The notes under the pieces were generated by a model, which saw only the letters and a list, made by a program, of their open reading frames with translations, did not search any database and was not told the origin of the DNA. Shown here piece by piece: positions 51,546 to 60,515 of a stretch of DNA of 64,000 nt. The stretch covers positions 124,001-188,000 of the forward strand of contig CACYMP010000002.1 of NCBI GenBank assembly GCA_902775565.1. Direction: 5' to 3'. Position 1 is the stretch's first letter, and each line of letters opens with the position of its first letter. A program made the position numbers and the translations under genes. Source of the DNA: Oscillospiraceae bacterium. Its GTDB lineage: Bacteria; Bacillota; Clostridia; Saccharofermentanales; Saccharofermentanaceae.

Positions 51546-53348
51546 ATGGACAAAAATACAGACAGATTATTCTTTAAGTCCGGCGCGGCTTACATGATCA
51601 TACTGATATCCGGCGTATTCCTTTTTCTGGCGCTGGCTGCGCTTCAGCTTATGGTTACGGCGAGGACCAAATATTTTATCGGTGTCTCGCTCATGTTATT
51701 GTCATTCCTGCTTTCCGTTACTCTCGGCAAGTTCGGTTTCTATATCTCGTTCGTTTTGAACTTAATGCAGTGCCTCATTTTCTCTTATGAATATTTCAGG
51801 CTCGGCAACCAGGCAGCTCCCCTTCTCGGAGCAATGGCATTCACCGCCATGATCGCCAACCTCCTTATCCAGTACTACATCACCCGCGTCGCAGCCAAGA
51901 TAGCAAGGCTCGAAAAGGAACACAAAGAGGAGCGCGGCCGCCGTATCAACAAAGAGCTTGAAGAAGAGATGTTCAAGCGTACAAGCCTTATCGTCAGCCA
52001 TGAGAAATCCGGATCGAGCAGCGAAGTTCATGAAGCCATCGGACGCAACATCGCCTCCTCGCTCGATCCTCTTACCACTCTCCCCGGTCGTGACATGATC
52101 ACGGAAAGGGCCACACGCCTCATTACCGATGACATTAACGCGCAGCGTGAATCAACTATCCCGGACAATGAGTGTACGCCTTTTTCCGTTATATATCTCG
52201 CATTGGATAACTCCGAAGAGATCTGCCGAAGGATCAGTCACAACTCGATGGATCTGTTCATTCAGAATATGGCCCACAAGATCCGTGAAGCTGCCGCTCC
52301 CGCCGATATGGTAGCCAGGATCGTCGATGCGGAATTCGTCGTTCTCGAAAGAAGAAACCTCTCGGACAAGGATCTCAAGAGCTATGCCGAGAAGCTCTCA
52401 AGAGAAGCTGCCAGAGCATTTGCGGCAGGTTCGGACTCCATGAACGTTCATATCTCATTCGGCATCGCGAAGTATCCTCAGGACAGCAGGATCGCGAGCG
52501 AGCTCATCACCATGGCCGAGGAAGCCATGATAGGGCCTTCTTCCATGGTTGAAGAGAAGATGATGAGCGGAGAGAATATTTTTGAAGGCATGAGCAAAGA
52601 TGATATCACTGCCATTTTCGATAACGCCATCAGATCCAATGATCTGTATATGGTCTACCAGCCGAGCTTCTCTGCAGAGCGTGAGCTTATCGGCTTTGAG
52701 GCATTCATGAGATTCGAGCATGACGGCATCTTCGTAAGTCCCCAGGTCTTCATTGCGGCTGCCGAGAATACGGGCTATATCCGCCGCATCGGTAAGTTCT
52801 CAATGCTCGAAGCGCTTAAGACACTTTCCGATATCAACAAGATCCGTCCCGAGCTTACAATGACGGTCAACATATCGGCTAACCAGCTCAAGGAAGAGAA
52901 CTTCGTGCGCTCCTTCTTAAGCACCGTCGCCGCAACCGACTGCAATATCAGGAACATCATCTTAGACCTCCCCGAAGAGAGCCTTATCACCGAGCTTTCC
53001 GACATTCACAATGTGATCGAGGAACTAGCCGGAACCGGCGTCAGGATCGCACTCGACAACTTCGGAAGAGGCTATTCATCATTCAATGCGATCCCGCTTC
53101 TTCCCGTATCTGTCCTTAAGCTCGACGGTAACTTCACATCTGACCTGGCAAACAATTCCGACGTCAGGATCCTTACCGCTTCGGCCATAGACCTGATGCA
53201 CGACACAGACATCAAGGTCTGCGCTACGGGCGTTGGTGAGGAAGAGCAGTTCAATATCCTCGCAGGCTACTGCTGCGACGCGTTCCAAGGCAAATACCTG
53301 GGCAGCGTAATGCGTGCCGACGCTATCGCGGATTTCATCAAAGTCTAA
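51546..53348 (+). CDS. Membrane protein with degenerate GGDEF and EAL domains
   Basis: A 600-residue protein with about four N-terminal membrane helices (to about residue 115), a coiled coil, a GGDEF-like domain (about 170-320) without a recognisable GGDEF signature, and an EAL domain (about 345-600). The EAL motif reads 'FEAFMR', the usual DD pair reads 'LDNFGRG', and the 'AEGVE' Glu region reads 'ATGVGEE'. With key metal ligands lost it is probably a catalytically dead c-di-GMP receptor or scaffold. A TATAGT box at 51534-51539 places the start site on the A of the ATG, with no ribosome site. Confidence 0.85.
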   Translation: MDKNTDRLFFKSGAAYMIILISGVFLFLALAALQLMVTARTKYFIGVSLMLLSFLLSVTLGKFGFYISFVLNLMQCLIFSYEYFRLGNQAAPLLGAMAFTAMIANLLIQYYITRVAAKIARLEKEHKEERGRRINKELEEEMFKRTSLIVSHEKSGSSSEVHEAIGRNIASSLDPLTTLPGRDMITERATRLITDDINAQRESTIPDNECTPFSVIYLALDNSEEICRRISHNSMDLFIQNMAHKIREAAAPADMVARIVDAEFVVLERRNLSDKDLKSYAEKLSREAARAFAAGSDSMNVHISFGIAKYPQDSRIASELITMAEEAMIGPSSMVEEKMMSGENIFEGMSKDDITAIFDNAIRSNDLYMVYQPSFSAERELIGFEAFMRFEHDGIFVSPQVFIAAAENTGYIRRIGKFSMLEALKTLSDINKIRPELTMTVNISANQLKEENFVRSFLSTVAATDCNIRNIILDLPEESLITELSDIHNVIEELAGTGVRIALDNFGRGYSSFNAIPLLPVSVLKLDGNFTSDLANNSDVRILTASAIDLMHDTDIKVCATGVGEEEQFNILAGYCCDAFQGKYLGSVMRADAIADFIKV

Positions 53349-53354
53349 ACCGGA

Positions 53355-53954
53355 TCAGTTGCTGACGAGTCTTACTATCAGTTCGGCTGCTTTCTCATCG
53401 CCGAAAGTCTCTGTATTAATGCAAAGGTCGTATGTTGCGGCATAACCCCATTTGGTATCGCCGAACTGGTTGTAGTATGCGGCACGTTCCTTGTCCGCCT
53501 TGATAACCTTTTTGCGCGCGGCTTTCTCATCTAAGCCCTCGCGTTCCATTATCCTCTTTGTCCTGTATTCCACTGAAGCCGTGACGAAAACACTTACAAG
53601 GTTCTTTCTTTCTCTTAAGACCTCGTTTGCGCGGCGTCCCACGATAACGCACGGACCTTCAGATGCGATCTTTTCGATGACTTCCCTCTGGGCATTCGCC
53701 GCGATCTGGCGGACCGATGTATATTCGGGCCTTAAGAACCCGACCGACATATAGAGCACCGCATCGTTGATCTCTTTCTCGTCAACGCTTTCAAGATATT
53801 TCTCGGACAGCGCGCTGTTTTTCGCCGTCTCTCTTAAAAGTTCGGAATCGTAATAAGGGATGCCCAGTATCTCAGCAACCTTTTTGCCGATGGTCTTTCC
53901 GCCTGCACCGAAAGACCTGCCTATTGTGATGATTTTCGATGTCTTCGCGTACAT
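53355..53954 (-). CDS. Cytidylate-kinase-like P-loop protein
   Basis: A 199-residue protein of the AAA_26/cytidylate-kinase-like family. The P-loop 'ITIGRSFGAGGKTIGKKVAE' is a variant of GxxGxGK(T/S). 'YYDSELLRETA' and 'CVIVGRRANEVL' follow, and 'REGLDEKAARKKVIKADKERAAYYNQF' is the lid and arginine region. It is common in gut Clostridia, and its true substrate is not established. The start is ATG 53954 because AAGGAGG lies 6 bases upstream, inside the longer frame. The EAL gene ends just across its 3' end. Confidence 0.85.
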   Translation of the reverse strand: MYAKTSKIITIGRSFGAGGKTIGKKVAEILGIPYYDSELLRETAKNSALSEKYLESVDEKEINDAVLYMSVGFLRPEYTSVRQIAANAQREVIEKIASEGPCVIVGRRANEVLRERKNLVSVFVTASVEYRTKRIMEREGLDEKAARKKVIKADKERAAYYNQFGDTKWGYAATYDLCINTETFGDEKAAELIVRLVSN

Positions 53955-53990
53955 AGAGCACCTCCTTATCATCTATAGGATATCATTTAT

Positions 53991-54116
53991 CATTCCACTT
54001 TACCGTCCACATTTTGATTCAAACGTGGAATGAAACGTGGAATATCGACGTTTTTTGACATGCATTCCACGTTTCCTTCTCTATTTCAGATAAAACGTGG
54101 AATGAAATGTGGAATG
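53991..54116. repeat. Periodic dyad array, CATTCCACGTTT family, 2 units, 72-bp period
   Basis: Forward arms CATTCCACTTT and CATTCCACGTTT start at 53991 and 54063. Reverse arms AAACGTGGAATG start at 54021 and 54093, and a second reverse copy starts at 54033 and 54105. All three series repeat at exactly 72 bp. The dyad from forward start to first reverse end is 42 bp. The sequence between the arms is unrelated in the two units. It lies between the kinase-like gene and the end of the phosphonate operon. Confidence 0.85.
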
Positions 54117-54178
54117 CTCAGCCGCGAAAGAACTCTTGCCTGCTCTGTTTGCTAAAAAAGCATCTGACAGGTCAGCTG

Positions 54179-54922
54179 TTAGTTGTCAGTATCGGTTTCG
54201 GCGGATTCGGCCTTTGCTGCCGCTTCTTTGGCGTCGTTCTTCTTTTTCCAGACGGAATAGAAAATGCTTCCCGCGACGCAGACGACAATGATGAGGGCGA
54301 TCATGATAATAAACGTCGTGTACTTCTTCTCGCCGATCGCGTCGCCGCTCATCGCGGACAGCAAGATCGCGGGGAATCTTCCGACAAAGGTGATGAATAT
54401 CCATACGGGTATCTTCATGTCGGTAAAGCCCATAACGTATGTGAAAATGTCTTTCGGAGTTCCGGGGATCAGGAAGAATATGAATGCAAGAAGATCCCTT
54501 TTCGAAGAATAGTGGAAGAACTTGACCGAATCGAGTTTTTTCTTTGAGACGAACAGGCAGGCGAACTTGACGCCGAATCTTCTGACCATGAGGAAAACGA
54601 AAAGGCTTCCCAGCGTCATCGCTACGTCAGCGACCAGCGCGCCCTTCCATACGCCGAAAGCATAGCCTGCGGCGATCTCGAAAGGACCGCCCGGGATAAC
54701 AGCCGCGACGACCTGAAGGAACATCGCTGCCATGAGCATCAGATATCCTTTGACTCCCTGCTCGTCGATATAGGCGCGGAAAGCCGCAGGGTCCTTGCTC
54801 ATTTCGAGCATCGGCTTGCAAATGAAATACGAGATCGTACCTACTGCCGCAAAAATAAGAAGGCAGAGGATGATGCCGATCACCCTCTGTTTTCTTGATA
54901 CGTTACCGTTGTTTTCTTCCAT
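54179..54922 (-). CDS. TVP38/TMEM64 (VTT/DedA-superfamily) membrane protein
   Basis: A 247-residue protein with about five to six membrane helices. The VTT signature 'GGPFEIAAGYAFGVWKG' (about residues 76-92) and 'PGTPKDIFTYVMGFTDM' (about 153-170) are present. Proteins of this superfamily have been linked to moving phospholipids or undecaprenyl phosphate across the membrane. As the last gene of the phosphonate operon (18 bp after the transferase gene), it may recycle or flip a lipid carrier for the phosphonate-modified product. The role here is an inference. Confidence 0.88.
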   Translation of the reverse strand: MEENNGNVSRKQRVIGIILCLLIFAAVGTISYFICKPMLEMSKDPAAFRAYIDEQGVKGYLMLMAAMFLQVVAAVIPGGPFEIAAGYAFGVWKGALVADVAMTLGSLFVFLMVRRFGVKFACLFVSKKKLDSVKFFHYSSKRDLLAFIFFLIPGTPKDIFTYVMGFTDMKIPVWIFITFVGRFPAILLSAMSGDAIGEKKYTTFIIMIALIIVVCVAGSIFYSVWKKKNDAKEAAAKAESAETDTDN

Positions 54923-54940
54923 CTCTTACCCGTGAAATGC

Positions 54941-56242
54941 TCAGGCCTTAGCCTTTGCCTCTTTTTTGGCAGCCTTCTTGCCGCCCTTCTTCTCTGCGGC
55001 CTTGATCTCGGCTGCTTCCTTCTCTTCTAATTCCTTGAGCTTATTGCAGAGATAATCCGCGACACGTACGGCGCCTTCGCCCCTGTGCTGCCAGATCTCA
55101 TCTCTTGCCTGCTCTCTTGTCTCCTTGAACTTCGGGTTCGAAAGGCACTCTTCGATGAGATCCTTAACGTTCTCAACATTCTCCATCGTAAGAGCCATGC
55201 CGATCTTGGGGAGCATCGTGAGAGACCAGGGTTCTTCCTTGAGGAAGTAGTAGTCATACTGGCCCTTATCGAAATTGATGTCCGCGTAGATGACGGGCTT
55301 GTTGAAGATGAACGCGAAATCGAGCATGACGCCTGAGAAGTCGGAGATCATGATATCGGAACGGTTCAATACATCGAAGTTGTCGTTGTCTCTGTTCCAC
55401 TCGAGATCATCGCTGTTCGGGAACTCTGCCATGAGCTTATCGATGACTTCCTTGTCGGCAGTGAAAGACTGCGGGTGAGGTCTGATGATAACGTGATATC
55501 CGGTCTTCAGGAGGCTGCTGATAAAGTTGGAACCGTACTTAACGAGGAGCGATGACTTACCCCATGAAGGTGCGAGCAGGACCGTCGTCTTGTCTGACTT
55601 GGGTGCCGGAGGAAGTGCCTGCGCGCGCTTCATCATCTCATCCATGTAAGGGATACCGACAAGTGTGAGCTCCTTTGCGGGAAGCTTTCTGAGTTCTTCG
55701 AGCTCTCTGATCTGATCGATCTGGACTTGGCCCGAGAAAAGGATCGAGTCAAAGTAGTCAAGCTCGAACATTCTGTAAGATGCTGCGTCTCTGGGAGCGT
55801 GCATGATGTGCGTGTAGTAATCGACTGATCTCGATCTCTTCCACTGGAGAACATCAAGACCCGGCGTCGTGCAGAAAACGAGTCTGGCATTGAGCATATT
55901 GAGTCTTGTGAAGGACTTGTTGCCCTCGCCGATGAACTCTGTCTTGATGTGCTTATACTCCTTTTTGAGAGCCGGATCGTCAGGAGATGCCGTCATGAAG
56001 ACCGCGTCCTGTCCGCGCTTTTCGAGCTCGTCGCAGATAGGCTCAAACGTGTTCCAGTATCTCTTGTTATCCGAGTAGATAACAAGCGGGATCTTGTTCT
56101 TGTCAGCCTTTCTGCCTGCGCCTGTACGAAGTCTGATGAACAGTGTTCTCGCACCGTAAACAGCAGCACTTAATACGCCGATGAGTACCGTGAAAAGCAT
56201 GCTTCCCGTGCCCGGGTCGATGTAAAGATTGAGATTAGCCAT
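54941..56242 (-). CDS. CDP-glycerol glycerophosphotransferase-like (TagF/TagB family) protein
   Basis: A 433-residue protein with one N-terminal membrane helix ('GSMLFTVLIGVLSAAVYGA', about residues 12-30) and a GT-B-type catalytic region. Family motifs include 'LLAPSWGKSSLL' (about 233-244), 'VIIRPHPQS' and 'SDIMISDFSGVMLDFAF' (about 303-319). The C-terminus is a Lys/Ala/Glu-rich tail. The family transfers polyol phosphates from CDP donors to wall polymers. In this operon it could transfer a CMP-activated phosphonate. The start at ATG 56242 follows GGAG; it overlaps the decarboxylase gene by 8 bases. Confidence 0.85.
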   Translation of the reverse strand: MANLNLYIDPGTGSMLFTVLIGVLSAAVYGARTLFIRLRTGAGRKADKNKIPLVIYSDNKRYWNTFEPICDELEKRGQDAVFMTASPDDPALKKEYKHIKTEFIGEGNKSFTRLNMLNARLVFCTTPGLDVLQWKRSRSVDYYTHIMHAPRDAASYRMFELDYFDSILFSGQVQIDQIRELEELRKLPAKELTLVGIPYMDEMMKRAQALPPAPKSDKTTVLLAPSWGKSSLLVKYGSNFISSLLKTGYHVIIRPHPQSFTADKEVIDKLMAEFPNSDDLEWNRDNDNFDVLNRSDIMISDFSGVMLDFAFIFNKPVIYADINFDKGQYDYYFLKEEPWSLTMLPKIGMALTMENVENVKDLIEECLSNPKFKETREQARDEIWQHRGEGAVRVADYLCNKLKELEEKEAAEIKAAEKKGGKKAAKKEAKAKA

Positions 56243-57359
56243 TGATGTACTCCATGAAATTGTTCTTGTTCTCAAGCGCGGTCGTTGTCGGCCTGCCCAA
56301 GTCGTCTCTTGCTCCTACCTGACACTTTATCTCTATCAATGAGAGGGCGCCTCTGGCCTTTGCGGCCTCGAGCTCCCTGTCCAAGTCTCCGAAATTGTCT
56401 ACAGACGCGGTATAAGGATATCCGCATGCGGCTGCTACCGCGGGAAGGTTGACCGATGAATCGGATGCAACCGTAGGCATGCCTCCGACTGTCTCGTGCG
56501 CACCGTTGTTGATAACGATGTGGATCATGTTGGAAGGCTTGTTCGAACCGATAACGGCCATGGCTCCCATGTGCATCAGGGCAGCGCCGTCGCCGTCGAT
56601 GCACCAGATCTTAAGATCAGGCTTGTTGATGGCGATGCCGAGCGCGATCGATGAGCAGTGACCCATTGATCCGACCGTAAGGAAATCGTACTTGTGGCTC
56701 ATGCCGTTATTCGTTCTGTATTCGAAAAGCTCACGTGAGATCTTGCCTGTTGTCGAGACAATGGGATCCTCGCCTGCAGCCTTTGCGATGTGTCCTATTA
56801 CTTCCTCACGGTTTAAGCTGTAGGAATTCCTGTAATCGACCTTGCCGTCAAACGAAAGGGCACCCTTGGATACTACGAAAGCAACCTGCTTGCCTGCCTT
56901 GAGGATCGGAGCAAACTCATCCATAGCAGCCTTGAGTTCGTCCTCGGTGGTCTCCTTTGTGATGACGAAATTCTTTACGTCCATGTCATCGAGGAGCGTT
57001 CTTGTGACGATTCCCTGATAGATATGCTGGGGCTCGTCCTTTGTGCCGGGCTCGCCTCTCCAGCCGACAATGTAGATCGTCGGGATGGCGTAGACCTTGT
57101 CGTTAACGAGAGACGCCAAGGGATTGATGATGTTGCCCTCGCCGGAGTTCTGCATGTAGACAACAGGAACTTTTCCTGTCGCCATATGGTAACCGGCAGC
57201 CAGGGCCGCACAGTTGCCCTCATTAGCAGCGATCATGTGATGCTTGCTGTCGATCCCGTACTTGCTCATCAGGAAGTTGCAGAGAGCTTTAAGCTGGGAA
57301 TCCGGAACTCCGGTGTAGAAGTCCGCACCTAAGATTTCGATCAGGCTTTCAACTTTCAT
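56235..57359 (-). CDS. aepY: Phosphonopyruvate decarboxylase
   Basis: Thiamine-diphosphate-dependent decarboxylation of phosphonopyruvate to phosphonoacetaldehyde, the step that makes C-P bond formation irreversible. The 374-residue protein has the N-terminal PYR half ('DFYTGVPDSQLKALCNFL', 'NEGNCAALAAGYHMATG', with the conserved Glu near residue 47) and the C-terminal PP half with the ThDP/Mg motif 'IDGDGAALMHMG...VINNGAHET' (about 256-290). AAAGGA precedes the ATG. It lies between the reductase and transferase genes of the phosphonate operon. Confidence 0.94.
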   Translation of the reverse strand: MKVESLIEILGADFYTGVPDSQLKALCNFLMSKYGIDSKHHMIAANEGNCAALAAGYHMATGKVPVVYMQNSGEGNIINPLASLVNDKVYAIPTIYIVGWRGEPGTKDEPQHIYQGIVTRTLLDDMDVKNFVITKETTEDELKAAMDEFAPILKAGKQVAFVVSKGALSFDGKVDYRNSYSLNREEVIGHIAKAAGEDPIVSTTGKISRELFEYRTNNGMSHKYDFLTVGSMGHCSSIALGIAINKPDLKIWCIDGDGAALMHMGAMAVIGSNKPSNMIHIVINNGAHETVGGMPTVASDSSVNLPAVAAACGYPYTASVDNFGDLDRELEAAKARGALSLIEIKCQVGARDDLGRPTTTALENKNNFMEYING

Positions 57360-57380
57360 AATACGTCATCCTTTATATGT

Positions 57381-58490
57381 TTATTTCAGTATTTCACGGT
57401 ACAAAGACTCAATAACGTCCTCGGTCAGTCCTACCGGATTATTCTTAAGTCTTACGGGATTTACCGATGTCTTAAGCTCGGCGTAATCCTCTTCTTTTGC
57501 GGTAGGCACGGTAAGTTCAAGCGAATCGAAAAGACTCTGCAATTTAGCGCATGCCTCATCCGTTGTATTGCATCCGAGCATTAAGGCTATCTCTTCGAAT
57601 GTCTTCTTGAGATATTCCTCGCCTCTCGGATCCACACAGCCGTCCGTATGGGAGACCATGTAGGGGAAAAGCTTTGTATCGACAAGAGCCGCAGCATGTC
57701 CGTGCGCTACGCCGTAGAGGCTCGTGAGCTTATAGCACATAGCGTGGCCCGCCGTTGTCTGCGTGATGTTGATCGCCTTGCCCGCGTAGTGGGCGGCGGT
57801 CATCATGGCGCGGTTTGCATTCCTGTCGTTCGCAAGATAAGCGTCAAGGTTTTCTAATATCCCGGTAACGGCTTTCTTCGAATATTCCTTGCTCTCGTCG
57901 TTGCTGTTGACCGACCAGTAGGACTCTACCGCATGGCACAGAGCGTCAAGCATAGTGGCCTTTTTCTGATACAGGGGCAGTGTCTCTAATGCCGATTCAT
58001 CGAAAAGCACGACCGAAGGAATGATCGACTGATCAGCAACGCTCTGCTTCTTTCCATCGTAGTAGATGACCGCGAACCTCGTAGCCTCCGAGCCTGTTCC
58101 CGCCGTCGTGGGCACTGCCAGAAGGGCCACGTCGTTGGGCACGATCTCCTGCTCAAGATAGTTCTTCGAAGGATCCATGTTGCTGTAGAGCTTGATACAC
58201 TTCGCAACGTCCATTGCCGAACCGCCGCCGACTGCAACGATCAGCTTTGCTCCGGACTCTTTGAAGAGCCTTACGCCTTCTTCCACGGACTCATAGAGCG
58301 GGTTCGGCTGGAAATCCGAAAACTTCGTTATCTCTATACCTAAGTCCTCGAGCTCGTCGAAATAGTCCTTGATCTTAAGGAATCCGAACGCACTGTCGCA
58401 TACCAGGAATATATTGCAGATATTGTTATCCGCAAGATATCCGTTCAGCTCGGCGTATTCGTTTTCACTGCTTAATATCAGCTGTTCCAT
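57381..58490 (-). CDS. Phosphonoacetaldehyde reductase (iron-containing alcohol dehydrogenase family)
   Basis: Predicted to reduce phosphonoacetaldehyde to 2-hydroxyethylphosphonate. The 369-residue type III alcohol dehydrogenase has the NAD(P)-binding 'AVGGGSAMDVAK' (about residues 86-97), 'TTAGTGSEATRFAV' and the metal-binding His region 'MLDALCHAVESYWSVN' (about 185-200) with 'TAGHAMCY' and 'GVAHGHAAAL'. It stands where an aminotransferase (AepZ) would be in aminoethylphosphonate pathways, so the product is probably the hydroxy compound. It is 10 bp from the PEP mutase gene. Confidence 0.88.
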   Translation of the reverse strand: MEQLILSSENEYAELNGYLADNNICNIFLVCDSAFGFLKIKDYFDELEDLGIEITKFSDFQPNPLYESVEEGVRLFKESGAKLIVAVGGGSAMDVAKCIKLYSNMDPSKNYLEQEIVPNDVALLAVPTTAGTGSEATRFAVIYYDGKKQSVADQSIIPSVVLFDESALETLPLYQKKATMLDALCHAVESYWSVNSNDESKEYSKKAVTGILENLDAYLANDRNANRAMMTAAHYAGKAINITQTTAGHAMCYKLTSLYGVAHGHAAALVDTKLFPYMVSHTDGCVDPRGEEYLKKTFEEIALMLGCNTTDEACAKLQSLFDSLELTVPTAKEEDYAELKTSVNPVRLKNNPVGLTEDVIESLYREILK

Positions 58491-58500
58491 TTATGCTTCC

Positions 58501-60513
58501 TCAAATCTGGTCAGGAATAAGTCTGATGATCTGCTTGAATCCCATCAGGTGCTCGTCTGCTTCCTGGGCTCTGTGGTTCTTCAAGATCTCCTCGGCGGTC
58601 TGCTGCATTGCGGGAACCTCCGCTCTCATGAGCTGGTTCGCGTAGATGACAACGTTAACACCGATCTTCTTCCACTCCTCTTCCTTAACGGAATGGAATG
58701 ATGTGGGAACGATCACGATAGGAGTGATCTTATCCTGCTCCCTGAACTTGTTGATAAACTCAATGATCTCATCTGGTTCGGTGCGGCGTGAGTGGATCAT
58801 GATACCGTCAGCGCCCGCCTTGACGAATGCGAATGCTCTGGTAAGAGCGTCCTCCATTCCCTGCTCGAGGATAAGTGACTCGATACGTGCGATGATCATG
58901 AAGTCAGCGGACTTCTGCGCTCTCTTGCCTGCAGCGATCTTCTCGCTCATCTCCTCGATCGTTGCCTGTGTCTGCTTGACCTCGGTGCCGAAAAGCGAGT
59001 TCTTCTTCAGGCCCTTCTTGTCCTCGATGATGACAGCGGATACGCCGAGCTTCTCGAGTGAACGGACTGTATAAACGAAGTGCTCCGTAAGTCCGCCTGT
59101 ATCGCCGTCGAAGATGATCGGCTTCGTCGTAACTTCCGTGATATCGTCGATCGTTCTGAATCTTGATGTCATGTCAACGAGCTCGATGTCGGGCTTGCCC
59201 TTTGCGGTGGAGTCGCAGAGTGAAGATACCCACATGCCGTCGAACTGGTAGGAAGCGCCTGTCTCGTCGTGAACTACGGTGTTCTCAACGATAAGTCCGG
59301 AGATACCGTCGTGAGCTTCCATCATGGTGACAAGGCCCTTCATTGCGATAAGCTTTCTGAGCCTTCCTCTTCTGTTGTCAGGGAGTGAGAGCTCAAGTCT
59401 GCTCCTTGCGTCAACTTCCTTGTACTTGGGATCTGACGAATAAGGGAACTCTACGAGCTGTCCGCCGTATGCGGAAAGGAGCTCGATTACCTCATCCCTG
59501 ATGGGCTTCTGGAAGCCTTCCTTCCAGTTGTCACCGTGAACGATGATGTCAGGGTGATACTTTTCGATAACGTCCTTGTAGCTCAGAGTGTTCTGCTCAA
59601 CTACCTGCCATACGTTCTTGATGGACTTGAACATCGCCTTTCTCTCTTCGCAGGGAACGAGCGGGAATCTCTTGTAGGAAGCTACAGCCTCATCGCTCAT
59701 GACGCCTACGATGAGGTGTCCGAGCCTTGCGGCTCTCCTTAAGATGTTGAGGTGACCGCTGTGAAGGATGTCCGTAGAGAAGCAGACATAGACCTTTCTC
59801 GACTTGACCTCTTCGAGCCTTTTGCTCATGACAGCAAGGTCTTCAGGGTTATCTACCTCACCGCAGAGGCCGTCCTTGAAATCGTAAGGAATGATGTGCG
59901 TTTTGTCTGATACTTCGTTAAGCGCATTCTCGGCGTAGCAGCCTGTCGTGCCCTCCTCGCAGAATCTGCAGATGGCATCGAGCCAGATCTCCCAGTCTTC
60001 CTTTGTAAATCTGTAGAGGGGCTGGGCAGCGAGCGCGTTGTCAAAGAACTCGATGCCGACTTTCTTGATCTCGCCGTCAACGATAACCGCCTTGAAATCC
60101 TTTTCGGGAAGCGGGATGGTCGACGATACGGTCATTGCGGACTTCTGCTCGAGCATTGCATCAAGAACGGCATTCTCGAAAACAAGGTCACCGTGCATAA
60201 GGAGAAGATCGTCTCCCCTTAACAGGTCCCTTGCCATGTAGATCGAATAGATGTAATTCGTCTTGTCGTAGATGGGGTTATTTACGAACTTGATGTCGAG
60301 ATCAAGGTTCAAAGACTTTATGTAACCCTCAAGAACATCCACGAAAGGTCCCGTGGTCATTACGATGTCGGTTATGCCGACTTCAGCGAGCTGCTTCAGC
60401 TGACGGCCTACGATCGTCTCGCCGACTTTCAGCTCAGTCATGCACTTGGGATGTTCACTCGTAAGTGTTCCCATTCTCTTGCCGAGTCCCGAATTAAGGA
60501 TCAGTGCTTTCAT
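58501..60513 (-). CDS. aepX: Phosphoenolpyruvate mutase fused to two nucleotidyltransferase domains
   Basis: A 670-residue, three-domain protein. Residues 1-235 are a MobA/PntC-like NTP transferase ('LNSGLGKRMGTLTSEHPKCM'). Residues 240-370 are a cytidylyltransferase-like domain with the HxGH-type motif 'HSGHLNILRRA' (251-261). Residues 385-665 are PEP mutase of the isocitrate-lyase superfamily, with 'FDGDTGG' (468-474) and the diagnostic 'EDKKGLKKNS' (497-506). It would both make the C-P bond and activate the final phosphonate as a CMP derivative. I choose ATG 60513, which has GGGAGG at the best spacing; ATG 60516 is possible. Confidence 0.9.
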   Translation of the reverse strand: MKALILNSGLGKRMGTLTSEHPKCMTELKVGETIVGRQLKQLAEVGITDIVMTTGPFVDVLEGYIKSLNLDLDIKFVNNPIYDKTNYIYSIYMARDLLRGDDLLLMHGDLVFENAVLDAMLEQKSAMTVSSTIPLPEKDFKAVIVDGEIKKVGIEFFDNALAAQPLYRFTKEDWEIWLDAICRFCEEGTTGCYAENALNEVSDKTHIIPYDFKDGLCGEVDNPEDLAVMSKRLEEVKSRKVYVCFSTDILHSGHLNILRRAARLGHLIVGVMSDEAVASYKRFPLVPCEERKAMFKSIKNVWQVVEQNTLSYKDVIEKYHPDIIVHGDNWKEGFQKPIRDEVIELLSAYGGQLVEFPYSSDPKYKEVDARSRLELSLPDNRRGRLRKLIAMKGLVTMMEAHDGISGLIVENTVVHDETGASYQFDGMWVSSLCDSTAKGKPDIELVDMTSRFRTIDDITEVTTKPIIFDGDTGGLTEHFVYTVRSLEKLGVSAVIIEDKKGLKKNSLFGTEVKQTQATIEEMSEKIAAGKRAQKSADFMIIARIESLILEQGMEDALTRAFAFVKAGADGIMIHSRRTEPDEIIEFINKFREQDKITPIVIVPTSFHSVKEEEWKKIGVNVVIYANQLMRAEVPAMQQTAEEILKNHRAQEADEHLMGFKQIIRLIPDQI

Positions 60514-60515
60514 CA

